A DNA stretch of 64,000 nt, from positions 38,638,706 through 38,702,705 of the forward strand of contig NC_066343.1 of the NCBI RefSeq assembly GCF_022539315.1, read 5' to 3'. Under the pieces are notes generated by a model that did not search any database, had not been told where the DNA came from, and worked only from the letters and a program-made list of their open reading frames with translations. Positions 10,631-22,400 of the stretch are shown one piece after another (within the stretch, counting starts at the first letter, position 1; each line of letters starts with the position of its first letter). The position numbers and the translations under genes are program-made. This stretch comes from Serinus canaria (lineage: Eukaryota; Chordata; Aves; Passeriformes; Fringillidae).

Positions 10631-13600
10631 AGTCGCTGCCAGCGGCGTCCCAGCGCGGCCCCTGTGTTCCCAGCCGAGCCCGCAGGCCGGGGCGGCCGCT
10701 GCTCGCCCGGGGCTCCGTGCAGGTGCGGCGCTGGCGCCGTGGGCTGAGCGGGCGGCGGCTGAACTAAAAGCAGACTCGAAACAGGTTTTTTTTGTCCCTG
10801 TCAGACGTTCTCTCCCCTTCCTTTCGCACTCCGTTTTAATGAACGTCATGTGCTCGAGAGTACGTAACTCCGTGTTCTGTACAGGGTCTACGGAGATGTG
10901 CTGATTATCTCTGCTGAGAGGGAAGCCATGTGACGTGAAATGATGTCTTAGGGAGTTACGGTTTTAGTATGACTGAATGCTTGCCGTTTCAGGCCAAGAT
11001 CACCAACGTAAAAGGCAGCGGCTGATGTGCTTTGCTGACCTGGTAGAGGCTATAATAAGCAGATTTTACGTCCAAAGTTTGGGGAAAAAAGAGATTAAAA
11101 TAAAAGCACTAACTATATATCGTCCTTTTTATTCAACATGCAAAGTACAGAGCATTTGTGCCTGGTGGGAAGCAAGAAGAGAAATTTCAGTGAAAGCTCC
11201 TGTTAAACCAATGACAGCAACCTACTTTATCTGAAAGAATAAGTTATCTTAATTTAATGGCTGTTGAAATGTCTGATTGCTCACAGCTGCACGGTACTTA
11301 TATGGAATTCCAGGGGTGATATACAACAATATAGCAGACATCTTGTAATGATCCCAGTGTTATGGTAGAAAGAACAGATCGTTATTATTCAACCTGATGT
11401 TGGTTAAAACATCTGTATGTGAAACCTAACTGTCTTTAATACACAAGATAGTGATAGCTTGACCACCACTCTCTTCTGCAGTTGATTTTCAGGGGAATTC
11501 TGTTTTTAGTTTCCGGACAGAAGGGCTGTTGTCCCTATAATAATAATTTCATTATGAAAGTATCTTTTTATAAAACCACAATATTTAACAAAAATACTTT
11601 CTGAAAAGGTTTGAAGTTTGTCAGAGAGTATTCCATTTGCAAATACCTGTTTGTGGTTCTGTGCAGATCTTATGGCTAAAATTATAAGCTGACTTTTGTG
11701 AAGTAATCATGGCTATGGATTCATTCTAAATGAATGTGAGCAATTATCACTTCCCTTGACAAAAATACAAGTGTCAAAAATGAACAGCAGGTTGCTTATG
11801 TGTGTGTGTGAAATCACCATAGCAGTTAAAAAAGGTAATACATGTTCACTGCAGTAACTTATGCTTTGCTTTGAGAACATCAAAGCACTTCCACCTGAAA
11901 TGATACAATGAAGTGCCTTGACAAAACGCTGTGAAGGGCTAATCTAATTTCTGGTAGATGTAATACGCACATGGGAAAATCCAGAGAAATAAAACCAGGT
12001 TTTATTTATTTTTAGATTACACACACAATTATTATTTGTGGGGATAGTTTACCAATATTACTAGTATTTAAAATACCTTGGAGTTTATTACAAAATATCC
12101 CTTGCTTCCTTACTGTGCTACACCACAAAGTAGTCCACAACTTTAAGCAAAACAGAAGAAAAAAGCAACCTTCGTATATTATTTGCTGGTTATGTCCAAC
12201 ATGTGTTTTGTGCTTCTGTCTTGGTGAAGTGGGAGTAAATCAAGGATTATGAGGAACTTGCTTCAGTATTAATTATGGAGTACCTTTGTTCCTGTAATAC
12301 AGTTAGAACATGTCATCATATACTTGACTTAAATAGGCTGCTTTGTTTAAGAAAACTTCAGCTAACCATGTGACAGTTTAGGGTGCAGTCATTTGACGGA
12401 CTGCTATTTTTGTCTTTCTGAAATGATGTTACATTAATTTTGAAAGTACTGATGTATTTTTTATGAGTTTGTAACACAGGGTGTCTATTTTTACACTGCA
12501 GAAACACATAGTAAAGCATTATGAATTTTTTAGGGATACTTAAGAGAAGAAGTGAGCAAACTTGTCCTCTACTATTTGGCTTTAAAAAAAATTCTGTAAA
12601 AGAAATTTTGACTGGCATAAGCAAAAAGGCATTTCCAGTCTTTCAAGTACTGTGTGAAGTGAATATCAGATTTAAGAGATAAGTCTGTTTTGTTTGCACT
12701 AAAGAATTTGAAGTGTATAGAATTACTTATTGACCTGTTTGTCCAAAATTGCAATTGTTTATCATTTTCTGAATAGCAGAGATCCGTCCTCTCCCTCAAC
12801 AGGTGTCGTTAGTCCATTGTGGAAATGGTCCTCTCCTGCAGGATATCTTCATAGACTTGCCCCAAGAAGGAGGCATCTCATACTTGTTTCTGAAGATTAT
12901 TCTTTATTTATTTATCTCATGCTTGTTTCTGAAGATTATTCTTTACTCTTACCTTTTGCCTTGCCTAAAGTACTGCTGATTTTTCAGGAACTTACCATTG
13001 CTTTAGATGTCCTTCTGAATGGAAGTAATTGGTGCATGGAGAAAAGGGAAAGTGAGAGATCTCAAAGTATGCAAATACCTTCATAAACAGAAAGAAGATG
13101 ACCTTGAGGTAGGCTGAAAATTATACACTTTTTTTTTTTTTTTTTTACACTGTGAATATGGAGGTTCTTGATAGACTGAAACAGATGAGATTCACTTTTG
13201 GTCTTGGTTGGGTCATGGAGGGGGGATTATGTTAATATTCTGCATGTGTAAATTAAATGTGATTGTCAGTAAGCATATGGAAAAAAGTGGCTGACTTGGT
13301 ATGAACCTGTGAAACAGTGCATCACTTTAGAAACTTGTCCTCTTCATGCCCTGAAAACTCCTACTACTCCTTCCCACCCCCAGTCCCCAGAAACTTAGAT
13401 GAAAATATCCACCAAATCTATACATTCTGAATTCTCTGTGAAGAATATTGATGTGTTACTGCTTTTTGTAGTATTACAAAGGCTAAAGTAGCTGAATGAA
13501 GCACAGATGTGAAGTTGAACTAAAATGCTTTTTTATGCTCTGAAATACATGCATAACAGAGCACAAAAGATAATCTCAAAAAAAGTATTCGGATAAGATA

Positions 13601-13907
13601 CATTAGAGATGAAGAGTCAAAAACAAATTCTCCAACGTGCATGTAGGCAAGCGTTGGTTTTCAAATGAAGGAGTGATTGCTTTTAAGAGTGATGGAGAGT
13701 TGTTAGCTTCATTATCTGGAACTGACTGGATCTGTTCAGTAATACACATATAGCAAGGCAGATTTAACTGGTAGAGATTACATTTTAATAGGAAACAATG
13801 ATTATCTAGTTGATAATTACAGGGAACAGGGTACGATCTAGAGATGCTTATATGTTGCTACCCACTACGTTATTCTGAAGAGCTTTTTCTTATTCTCCTT
13901 GCTCTTA
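10631..13907. other. Intergenic sequence between NAA35 and AGTPBP1
   Basis: A GC-rich shoulder extends to about 10780, then AT-rich DNA. A 30-nt unit (29 of 30 positions matching) is repeated with a 39-nt period at about 12877-12954. A T-tract lies near 13130-13146. I see no gene or RNA. Confidence 0.5.
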
Positions 13908-14120
13908 TCATAGAATCAGAGAATTTTTAAGGTTGGAAAAGTACCTCAAGTCCAGCCATCAACTCAACACCACCACCATGTTCACCATTACATCACCTCC
14001 TCAAGTGCCATATCCACACACTTTTTTGAACACTTCCAGAGGGAGTGACTCCACCACTTTCTTGGGCAGTCTGTTTTAATGCTTTACAACCCTTTCCTGC
14101 TTCCAGAGGGGCTAACCGTT
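13908..14120 (-). mobile_element. CR1 LINE fragment
   Basis: Read on the plus strand it starts 'atagaatcagagaat...aaggttggaaaa', the reversed CR1 tail, and continues with 'cacttccagagggagtgactccaccac'. Old and diverged. Confidence 0.75.
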
Positions 14121-14499
14121 ATATTTTAAAATTTTTTGTGATTATTTTAATTGTATGATCTGATCCTGGAAGTCATGCTGTACAGCGTACTTAGTAGTAG
14201 ATACTTTTTAAGTAGCCTGTAAAAATGCAGGACTGAGGAGCTGATCTTTGTCTGAAAACTTTTGTCTCTGCATAAACATCAGTAATATGTGACTCAGTTT
14301 GTTGCTTGTATTGCCTTGCCAACAGTACTAAATGAACACAACATGATTTATGTAAACTTATAAACTTTTTTATTTAGCTTATGACGCTTCTGATGTGTTT
14401 GCCTTTCCACACAGTGTGTAGATTGGTGTATATTTGTTACCTTCTGTAAGTCCCTGGATTGCCTTATTAAAAGGTATATGCCTAAGACTGAATTTCCTA

Positions 14500-15415
14500 C
14501 AAATCATAAAGTTAATAAAGTTGGAAAAGACCTTTGGGTAATCACCACCATGTCAATTAAACCATGGCCCCAGATTGCACGTCTAGTTGTTTATTGAACA
14601 CTTCCGGGGATGGTGACACCACCACACCTTAGCTTGTTTCAATGCTTAACCACTCTTTCAGTGACAAAATTTTTTCTCATGTCCAGCCTGAACCTGCCCT
14701 AGCCCATCTTGAGGCTATGAGTTGTTCTCCAGTTGCTAATTGCCTAGGAGAAGAGGCAATTGCCTGCTACACTCTCAGGTAGTTTTAAGAGAGGGATAAG
14801 GTCACTCCTGAACATCCTTTTCTCCAGGCTAAACACCTCCAGCTCCCTCAGCTGCTCCTCATAAGACTTGTGCTCCAGACCCTTCATCAGCTCCATTGCC
14901 CTTCTCTGGACATACTCCACATTCCTCAATGTCCCAGGTGTTGACCCCTAGGTCTTTTTCAGCTGAGCAGCTTTCCAGTCTTTCTGCCCCAAGCCTGTAA
15001 CAGTGAATAGGGTTGTTGAGACTCAAGGGCAGGACCCAGCACCTGACCTTAATGAACCACCAGCCTCAGCCCATCGATCCAGCCTGTCCAGATCCCTCTG
15101 CAGTGCCTTCCTGCTCTCCAGCAGATTAACACTCTCACCCGACTTAGTGTGGTCTGCAAATTGAGGTGGTACTCCAAATAATTGATAAAGACATTAAACA
15201 GGGCCAGCCCCAGCAGTGAGCCCTAGCAAACTGCAGTGGTGACTGTCAGCCAGATAACTCCATTCACCAACACCCTCAGCCCAGCAGTCCATCCAGTTTT
15301 TAACCCAGCAAACTGCACCTGTCTAAGTCATGAGCAGCCAATTTCAACATGAATAAGCTGTGGGAGAGAGAGTATCAAAGGCTTTACTGAAGTTCAGGTA
15401 GACAACGTCCACATC
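14500..15415 (-). mobile_element. CR1 LINE, about 0.9 kb
   Basis: This is the longest CR1 piece in the window, reading 3' to 5' on the plus strand. Recognisable blocks are 'aaagttggaaaagacct', 'ttctccaggctaaacacctcc', 'gctgctcctcataagac', 'atccagcctgtccagatccctctgcag' and 'aaaggctttactgaagttcaggtagac'. The last corresponds to part of the reverse-transcriptase ORF 3' region and the 3' UTR. It is riddled with small changes and is not coding-competent. Confidence 0.88.
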
Positions 15416-16573
15416 ATTATATTAACTTTTTTTAAAAAATTCAATGGATAAACAATTAACTTTTGCACACAGTATTGTTTGAAAACAAATAAAGCTAGGG
15501 CATATTCCTGCTGTCTCATATAAGTAAAATGCATCCGAATTGGTAAGAATTGTTATGTAAATAAGACCAGCAATGGCCTGCTACTGCATTTGTACACCAG
15601 AGCCTTTTCTAAAGGTAAAGTTGTTCTCCTTAGAAATAAATCCTAAACTTGGAACCAGTTTACCTGCCAAAAAAAAACAATTCTAGGTTCAGTCATCAGT
15701 GACCTATAACTTCCATAAATGAGTGTTTAGCTTGTAAAAATAGGAGTCCTGCATAGAAGAGTCTTTTGGGGGAAATAATCAAGATGAATGCAGCACTTAT
15801 ATTCAATTATGTTCTGCATTTTTTGTTTACATTGAGTGAAAAAAGTTAATAGATTTCAGTAACTGATATGAGTATTTTAATTAGGCCCATTACTATAATT
15901 CATTTTTTCTTAAATGAGATCACACTTTTTGCCAACCTTAAATTAATGGAGCTACTGCTGGGCCCTCTTTTTTCAGTAGAAAATTCTCATCTTTTTAATT
16001 GATTTATTTTTGTCATGTGCCAGGACACATACAGAGCTGTTTTAAAACGTTATTTTCATAACTAACTTAAATAAACCGACTCTGACTTCAACTTCAAAAC
16101 ATTTGAGAGATTTTTATCTACACCCCCTTTATTTGTCCTTTACTTGCCAGAGCCTGCCTGATACTATTTTTGTCTTTGCCTGAGTCATACTTTAGTACTT
16201 CCATGTCTTCTGCTTTGCTTTAGACAGAACTATGCATTTAAAATTATTCCATTAATAGAATTCACAGACAACTTGTAGCTGTACTGAATTCTGCTTTATG
16301 TATTCTCTTACCCACTTCCCAGTGTGACCAGTATCAGGGAACAAGTGACACTGTTCCTACCTGTTGCCAATGCACTGGCAAAGTTCTGCGTTCTGGTAAC
16401 ATGCTCTTTTCGTTCATGCTAGATTCCTTGAAGAACTTGTAAGAGAGGGAGAAAGGTCCTTCCCAATACACCTATGTTTTGTGATTATAGCCCATGGGTT
16501 TAGAAGTTCTAGGAAGCATAATTAATGTTGAATTATTTTCTGGAGAAAAAACATGTGAATAACTGAATAAATG
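15416..16573. other. Intergenic sequence without recognised features
   Basis: AT-rich single-copy-looking DNA lies between the long CR1 and the ERVK-like LTR. I see nothing specific. Confidence 0.5.
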
Positions 16574-16579
16574 GACATT

Positions 16580-16966
16580 TGTCACCGACATGTTCTATGA
16601 AAAATCCTTTCCTTAGGATTTTTCCCCTCCTGAGAATCTGAGAGGCCTCAGGAACAAACTGTAAATAATTCTTATCTGCTGCTGTGGAATGCAACAGGGG
16701 GAATCTGGGATTGGTCTCATCTGGTTGTTTCCAATTAAGGGCCAATCACAGATCACCTGTCCAGATGGTCTCGGGCAGAGACAAGCCTTTGTTATTCATT
16801 ACTTTTCTATTCTTAGCTTAGCCTTCTGATGAAATCCTTTCCTCTATTCTTTTAGTATAGTTTTAATATATTATCTATCATAAAATAATAAATCAAGCCT
16901 TTTGATACATGGAGTCAACTTTCTCGTCTCTTCCCTCATCCTGGGACCCTTGTGGACAATACCACA
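16580..16966 (+). mobile_element. Solo LTR, avian ERVK-like family
   Basis: The 387-bp element starts TGTCACCGACATG and ends ATACCACA. It is bounded by the exact 6-bp direct repeat GACATT (16574-16579 and 16967-16972), the duplication size usual for ERVK-type (class II) insertions. It holds 'gggccaatcacag', a typical U3-like CCAAT element, and the poly(A) signal AATAAA at 16887-16892. I recognise the 'cctctattcttttagtatagttttaatata' block from songbird ERVK LTRs. No internal viral region is present. Confidence 0.88.
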
Positions 16967-16972
16967 GACATT

Positions 16973-18117
16973 TAATATCCATTTTTGTTAATAAGGTGGG
17001 ATGAGGACTTAAAATGTATATAGGCAGTTATGCACAAATAGGAGGTAGGAGGACCAGGATCTCCCATCTGTCATACCTCCACAAAATTAGTTCACTGCTC
17101 CTCACTTGCGTTGGTTTCTGCTGACTTGCCAGTGAAGCAGCTTTGTTCTGTCATAAGGTATGGATGTGTATGCATGCTGTGCAGATCATCTGTGTACCAT
17201 GGGTGATAAGCAGAATTTACCTTCCTAACATTGTAATCCAAGTTAAAGGACTAACAAACAGTAGCTGTAAACCACCCTTCAGGTGAATCAGCCCTATGGA
17301 AGTCTTGCATACTGTCACATAAAATGCACAGCTGCCTCCTAGACAGCAGAAAAGTCATGGCTATCTTTACTTTTGCCTTTGTGAGTGAATTGAATGATGT
17401 GTGTAAGACAGGAGTTGTGTGTAGGACAAGATGTAGCCAGGTAGCTGTACTTTGAAAGGGAAGATGAATAAAAGTGTAAATTTAAAGGATCCGGAATCTG
17501 CTTTTTACTGAACAAGAATTAGAATGGGTAACTCCATGGATACACAATGTTATTGGGAAATTAACTTTAGATCATTCTAGTAAGGATTGTGCCTTTAGGT
17601 GTAAGTAAGATTTGAACTTGATTTCAGTTTACCAGCCTTTTATTAAAGCATTGCTTTTCTCATGTCAGATTTGTAAACCCAGTATAAAGATTTGGCCACA
17701 GATCCTTAGTAGTTTCTTCATTTGAGGAACTTAATGAGAAAGGAAATACCTAGTTGTTCCAGTTTAACAAGTCTCAGGAAGATTAAATTACCCACTTCTA
17801 GAGGTCATCAGCAATACTAATGCATGGTTCAAAACCAGGTGCTAGGCACAGGGAGGTTAATTTGCCATAAAATGTTTTGTGAAGCCTATGAGGTATTACT
17901 TTTCTCTTGCAAAGATTCTCAGGGGAAAGGGCTGGGGGGCATGTGAGGAGGCATACAAAGTCTTTGATTATTGAATCACTATGAATTTTCTTACTTGCTG
18001 CTGTGGTACCTCAGTGCCCTGGGCAGTAACATTCTTTGGGTTCAGGTACTTACCTGCCACAACAAACTGTGTATAAAGGTTGGGCTGGGGGGAAGGGGGG
18101 AAGTGTCCCACGAAGGT
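16973..18117. other. Intergenic sequence upstream of AGTPBP1
   Basis: AT-rich DNA without recognised genes or repeats, up to a CR1 fragment beside the AGTPBP1 CpG island. Confidence 0.5.
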
Positions 18118-18405
18118 ATTGCAGAATCAGTCAGGTTGGAAGGGACGACAGTGGTCCAACCAATCTGGTCCATCCTCCCTGCCCGAGCAGGGTCATCCTA
18201 GAGCACGCTACAGGATGATGGCCAGAGGGTTCTTAAGTACCTCCAGTGAGGGAGACTCCACAACCTCTCTGGACAATCTGTGCCAGTGCTTGGTCACCCG
18301 CACAGCAAAGTTGTTCTTCCTCGTGTTCAGGTGGAACTTCCTGTGCATCAATTTGTTCCCATTGCCTCTTGTCGTACTGTCTCCGAGCCACTGAGAAAAG
18401 CCTGC
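18118..18405 (-). mobile_element. CR1 LINE 3' fragment beside the AGTPBP1 promoter
   Basis: It reads from 'cagaatcagtcaggttggaaggga' to 'ccactgagaaaagcctg' in reverse CR1 orientation. It is close in sequence to the plus-strand fragment at 10345-10630 and ends about 80 bp before the CpG island. Confidence 0.88.
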
Positions 18406-18599
18406 TTTCGTGCTCTTGCTACCCCCACCTGCCATTAGTTACTTGTGTATCTCACAGAAGTACGGACTGTTCCGGCGAGAGTGGTCCCCCCAGGGTGAGG
18501 GGGGCGGCCAGCCAGGTAGTCACACCACTCCTGCGGTACTGCTCCGCCCGTTCGCTCCGGACGGGCCGGGCACCGCGTTCCCCGCGGAGGCGGCGGCGC

Positions 18600-18722
18600 T
18601 TGCGCGCGGACGGGGCGCGGCGGGGCCGGTGACGCGCTGCGGTGCGGGCAGCTCCTGCCGCCGCCGCATGAGCACGGCGGGGGCGCAGCGCGGAGCCGCC
18701 GCCCCCGCCTGAGCGCCGCGGG
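18600..18722 (+). other. AGTPBP1: AGTPBP1 exon 1, 5' UTR (start approximate)
   Basis: The 3' boundary is set by CGCGG|GTGAGT at 18722/18723. The 5' end given here is arbitrary because the start of transcription cannot be read from sequence. The exon carries a 15-codon upstream ORF at 18668-18712. Confidence 0.65.
18668..18712 (+). promoter_or_regulatory. Upstream ORF in AGTPBP1 5' UTR
   Basis: ATG followed by 13 Ala/Gly-rich codons and TGA, ending 10 nt before the exon 1 donor. If exon 1 is transcribed as proposed, ribosomes meet this start before the real one at 28737. A second, four-codon uORF (ATG at 28708, TGA at 28717-28719) lies in exon 2. Confidence 0.5.
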
Positions 18723-19443
18723 GTGAGTGACCGCCTGCGCGAAGGGGAAGCCCGGCGAGCGGGCATCGCCTTGGGCAGGGCGGAGCGGGCCGTAGCGGGG
18801 GCAGGGCCGCGGCCGGGACCGGTGTCGGGATCGGGACTGGGGCGGGGAGGGGCGGGGCGAGGCTCGGCGAGGCTCCTCTCCTCTGTGACCGGCACTCCGG
18901 GGCTGCCGGGCGCGTCCCTGCGGGCACCGGTGGATGCGTGTGGGAGCGCTCGGGCACGGCTGGTCTCTGCGGGAGCCGCGCCCTGCGCGCTCTCGCCCGC
19001 GGAGATGGTCTCAGGCCCTACGGTAGGAGCGGTCCTGGTTTCCGGGCCTGGCCGCGGTCGGGTCTGCCCGTGGCACGGGGTGGAGCCGCCGGTGGCACGG
19101 AGCCCCGCGCCGGGCGCGGGACGATCTTGTCCCCGCGCTCCGTGCGGTGCACAGCCGGCCCGTGCGCGCCTCCCGCTCTGCCGGGCGGCCCTGCACCGGC
19201 GAGGCTGCGGTGAGCCCGGGCCCTGCCGGCCGCCGAACGCTGCGGCTGTGCCACCGCTGCCCCGCCGGAGGAGTAACGCAGCATGGGCATTGGGTGGGAG
19301 ATACGGCGGTTGGGATAACATTTGCCCTATGTGCCGTGCGACTTGGCCTGCTCAACGTCTGTTTGACTTAACGATCCGTGGGTAGGAGTTTGTTAACATG
19401 GGTTTGGTTTTTCTTTTTCTTTCGTCTTCTTTTTTTTCCTTTT

Positions 19444-19444
<1 letters not shown>

Positions 19445-19474
<30 letters not shown>
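19445..19474 (+). repeat. Poly(T) tract, 30 nt
   Basis: An uninterrupted run of T preceded by further pyrimidines and followed at once by CAG. It is probably length-variable. Confidence 0.95.
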
Positions 19475-22400
19475 CAGTGGTGGAAATCTAGCACAGCAAG
19501 TGTTTCTTTGTAGGTACCGGTTCAAATGCTCTGAAGAGGTTCGAGATAGGTAGCACATCAGGGTGGGGTGGTTTTTCTTCAGTGTAAACTGCTTTCAGGC
19601 ACCGAGCTTTGTGCGAGATGTTTAGAAATCCTCAGCTGGACGAACTGTTATGGTTACTTAGAGCAATATTCTTTCAATAGTATGTATAGACAGAAAGTGA
19701 ATTCCTTTGTACCTGTCTGGTATAAAACCACCGTGAAACTTCTGTAGCCGTGTGGTGTGAATGTTGATTTTTGCGTATTAGTTTTCCCAGCATTAGGAAA
19801 TTGGCTCTCCAATTAGTGTATTCCCATGAATGATGTTTCTTTATTGAAATACATGTCTGCATTGCCTTTAGAGGTTATATTTCATGAAAAGGCTTCTCTG
19901 TTTTGCAGGTAGCTTTCAGTGTGTATTTTGTGCAACCCTGAGTGACTGGATGTTGTTGATGGGACAGCCCCACCTTTTGGTTAATCCTTCATTGAAATTA
20001 TGCTTATGACCTAAGAGCTTTTCTGGAAATTTTACCTCATGCTGTGTGTTGAGAGTGCAAGTCTGTGTTGGAATATCTTTTAATGTCCTGGGCTGGGGAG
20101 TGACAAAATAATCTCCCTTCCTGAAGACTTTCCTATTTAATGTCAAGATCATTTTATCACGTAGTTTCTGATGTTTCAGTTCACTACTGTATTTTTTTTA
20201 TGCTAGTATAAATTAAGCAAAATACCTTTATATTAAGAAAAGCTTCATTTAAAAAAAGGATTCTGTCTTAATTTCCACCCTTTTTGAAAAAGAATAATCT
20301 GAAACCGAGGAGTAGTTGTGGTGTGTGAAGTGACACCTGGTATATGTTTGTGTGAAGCAATACCTGATCTCAGGGTTAACTTTCAGTTCAGGTGTTGGAG
20401 GTGGCAGTGCTCATATTTTAGTTTTCATGTTGAAGAACTTCACGGATTATTTTCCAAATTTAAGGTTTTGAGCTTGAAAAATACTAAGTATTCTGTTGTC
20501 TTGGCAGAAGATTTGTATTAGTTATCTTACTGCTGCTAGGAGCAACTTCCCTGGAATTACATGTAGGAAGCTACATGTAAAGAGAAAAAGGTGAAGAGGT
20601 CTCTGAAGTCCTTTTTAGCTTACAAAAGGAGTTTGCTATTTCACGTTGCATTTAGGTTTTACTTTAGGAAAGACATTCAGCTTTTCACTCAACAGCTTGT
20701 CAGCAGTGAGTCACATGATTAGAAACTTTGCAGTCTTTAAAATTCATGGTGATACTCTGCGAGACACAGTTGGGGATCACCTGTTTTTTGGCTCTCAGTA
20801 TGTTATTTGAAACGTCTCCTTGAATTCCAGTATCTGTGAGCTGCTTGCTCTTAGGAGATTGCTCCCATGGTATGAATTGCTAATGTTCAAAAGCACTGAG
20901 TGCTAATCAAGTCGCCCTGGCTCTGGAGTATGACTGTCATAATTGAAGCGTTGAAACTCCTTAAAGAACTTAGAGGGGAAGTCAGGTTTCTTGGAGTGAG
21001 TGTGAGAGTGCTGAACAAGGCAGCTGCTTGTGTGAGTGCTTAGGAGAGATTTATAACAGCAGTGTATCTCTGGGTATGTTTTCAGGCCCTGCCACTATCT
21101 ACAGCTTAACTGTCCAGTATCCTGTGCTAAGCATCAAGAAGATTATGAACTATCCAGTGTGTGTCCTGGATACATGGATGATTCAGCGTGGTTTCCATTT
21201 GGAAATGCAGTAACCATAGAAAGACTGGAAGTAGCAGAGAGGAGGGATCACCCAAACATCCTTCCTTTCTTTTGCAACAGCTGCAGAGGCAGCAGTCCTG
21301 AAAATGTCACCCTAAAACATTTAGTATATTACGAGGCACATAAAAACTTCCACTGCATCCTTTATAAAACTTAAAATTACTGAGAAACAGGGTGTCCAGG
21401 GGTTGCATACTGGAAGTAGGTAATACTGTTTTAATTGTTCCACATGTAAATGGTACAAATCAAGATTTTGAAAGGGATAATAGTTGCTGGGAGTATTATG
21501 TATTGTTATGATTGTGTTTCTGGACACCAGTGAGGTTTTAAGGGTTTGAGGTAGGTTTGAGTAGATAAATCAAAAGGGTTTGAGTAGATAAATCTGCAAC
21601 ATGGAACCATGGATTTTTTTACTTTCCTTTTTTTTTTTTTTTTTTAATATGGATTAAAACCAGGACTGCGGGTTTGCTTTATTAAGTCAGTGAACTAGGA
21701 AGTTTAGATATTTGAGTTGATTTTTTTACAGACTGACCTTAACCATCAAGGCAGTGACCCAAAGGAGCAATCACTGGGTTAGGTGCTAGAAAACACTTCT
21801 GACATTTACCACTGTATTAAGCTTTTCCAAGAGATGGCAAAAGTTCCTAGGTTTCCAGTTCATGTTCAGTTCTTGGTGTAGGGAAATACCTAGTTTCTGC
21901 TGTGGTTGTCCTTTTCCTTCTGGCTATTTTTATTGCTCCCTTCTCCCTCCCTGTGCCATTCACCTTCTACCTGATAAAAGGGTTATGCCGGCTGGGCAAG
22001 AAGTAGCTGACTTTTGCAGTATTTCTGTCAGCTTAAATCACGTAAGCTTTGAACGTGATACTATGTGACCCTGATGACAGCAAGTTTGTCATATCTTGAA
22101 GTAACCCTATGCCTGCAATGCTAGTAACTTTCTAGGAGCTTCTTTCCAGGCAAGAAATAAAGTACTGGTGTTTTATTCTGCTCCTTTCCCAGCAAATGCT
22201 TTTCCTGCTTGCTTGCTTAGCTTTTTTGGCTACTTTTGTCAGACTTTGTTTTTGCAGTCATGTGGACTGGTGCTAATGGCTGCATGACATAGTTGGCAGC
22301 TTGCTGTACAGGACTTCGGTGCTTCAGTCGTCTGTGAAGTTTTATGTATGTCATTTTGAATGTCTGATTATATGCTGCAGTTTATGTAGTCACATCAAAA

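Larger units (their letters stand above)
18480..19280 (+). promoter_or_regulatory. CpG island, AGTPBP1 promoter
   Basis: The sequence is dense in CpG with clustered GC boxes (two ggcgggg units around 18839-18860, just after the first exon). It encloses a strong GTGAGT donor at 18723 and lies 10 kb upstream of the first coding exon, as expected for AGTPBP1. There is no clear TATA box, which is usual for a housekeeping CpG-island promoter. Confidence 0.8.

Noticed and set aside
18452..19385. Open frames of 289 and 220 codons
   Set aside because: Same artefact in the AGTPBP1 CpG island; no splice support or recognisable domain.
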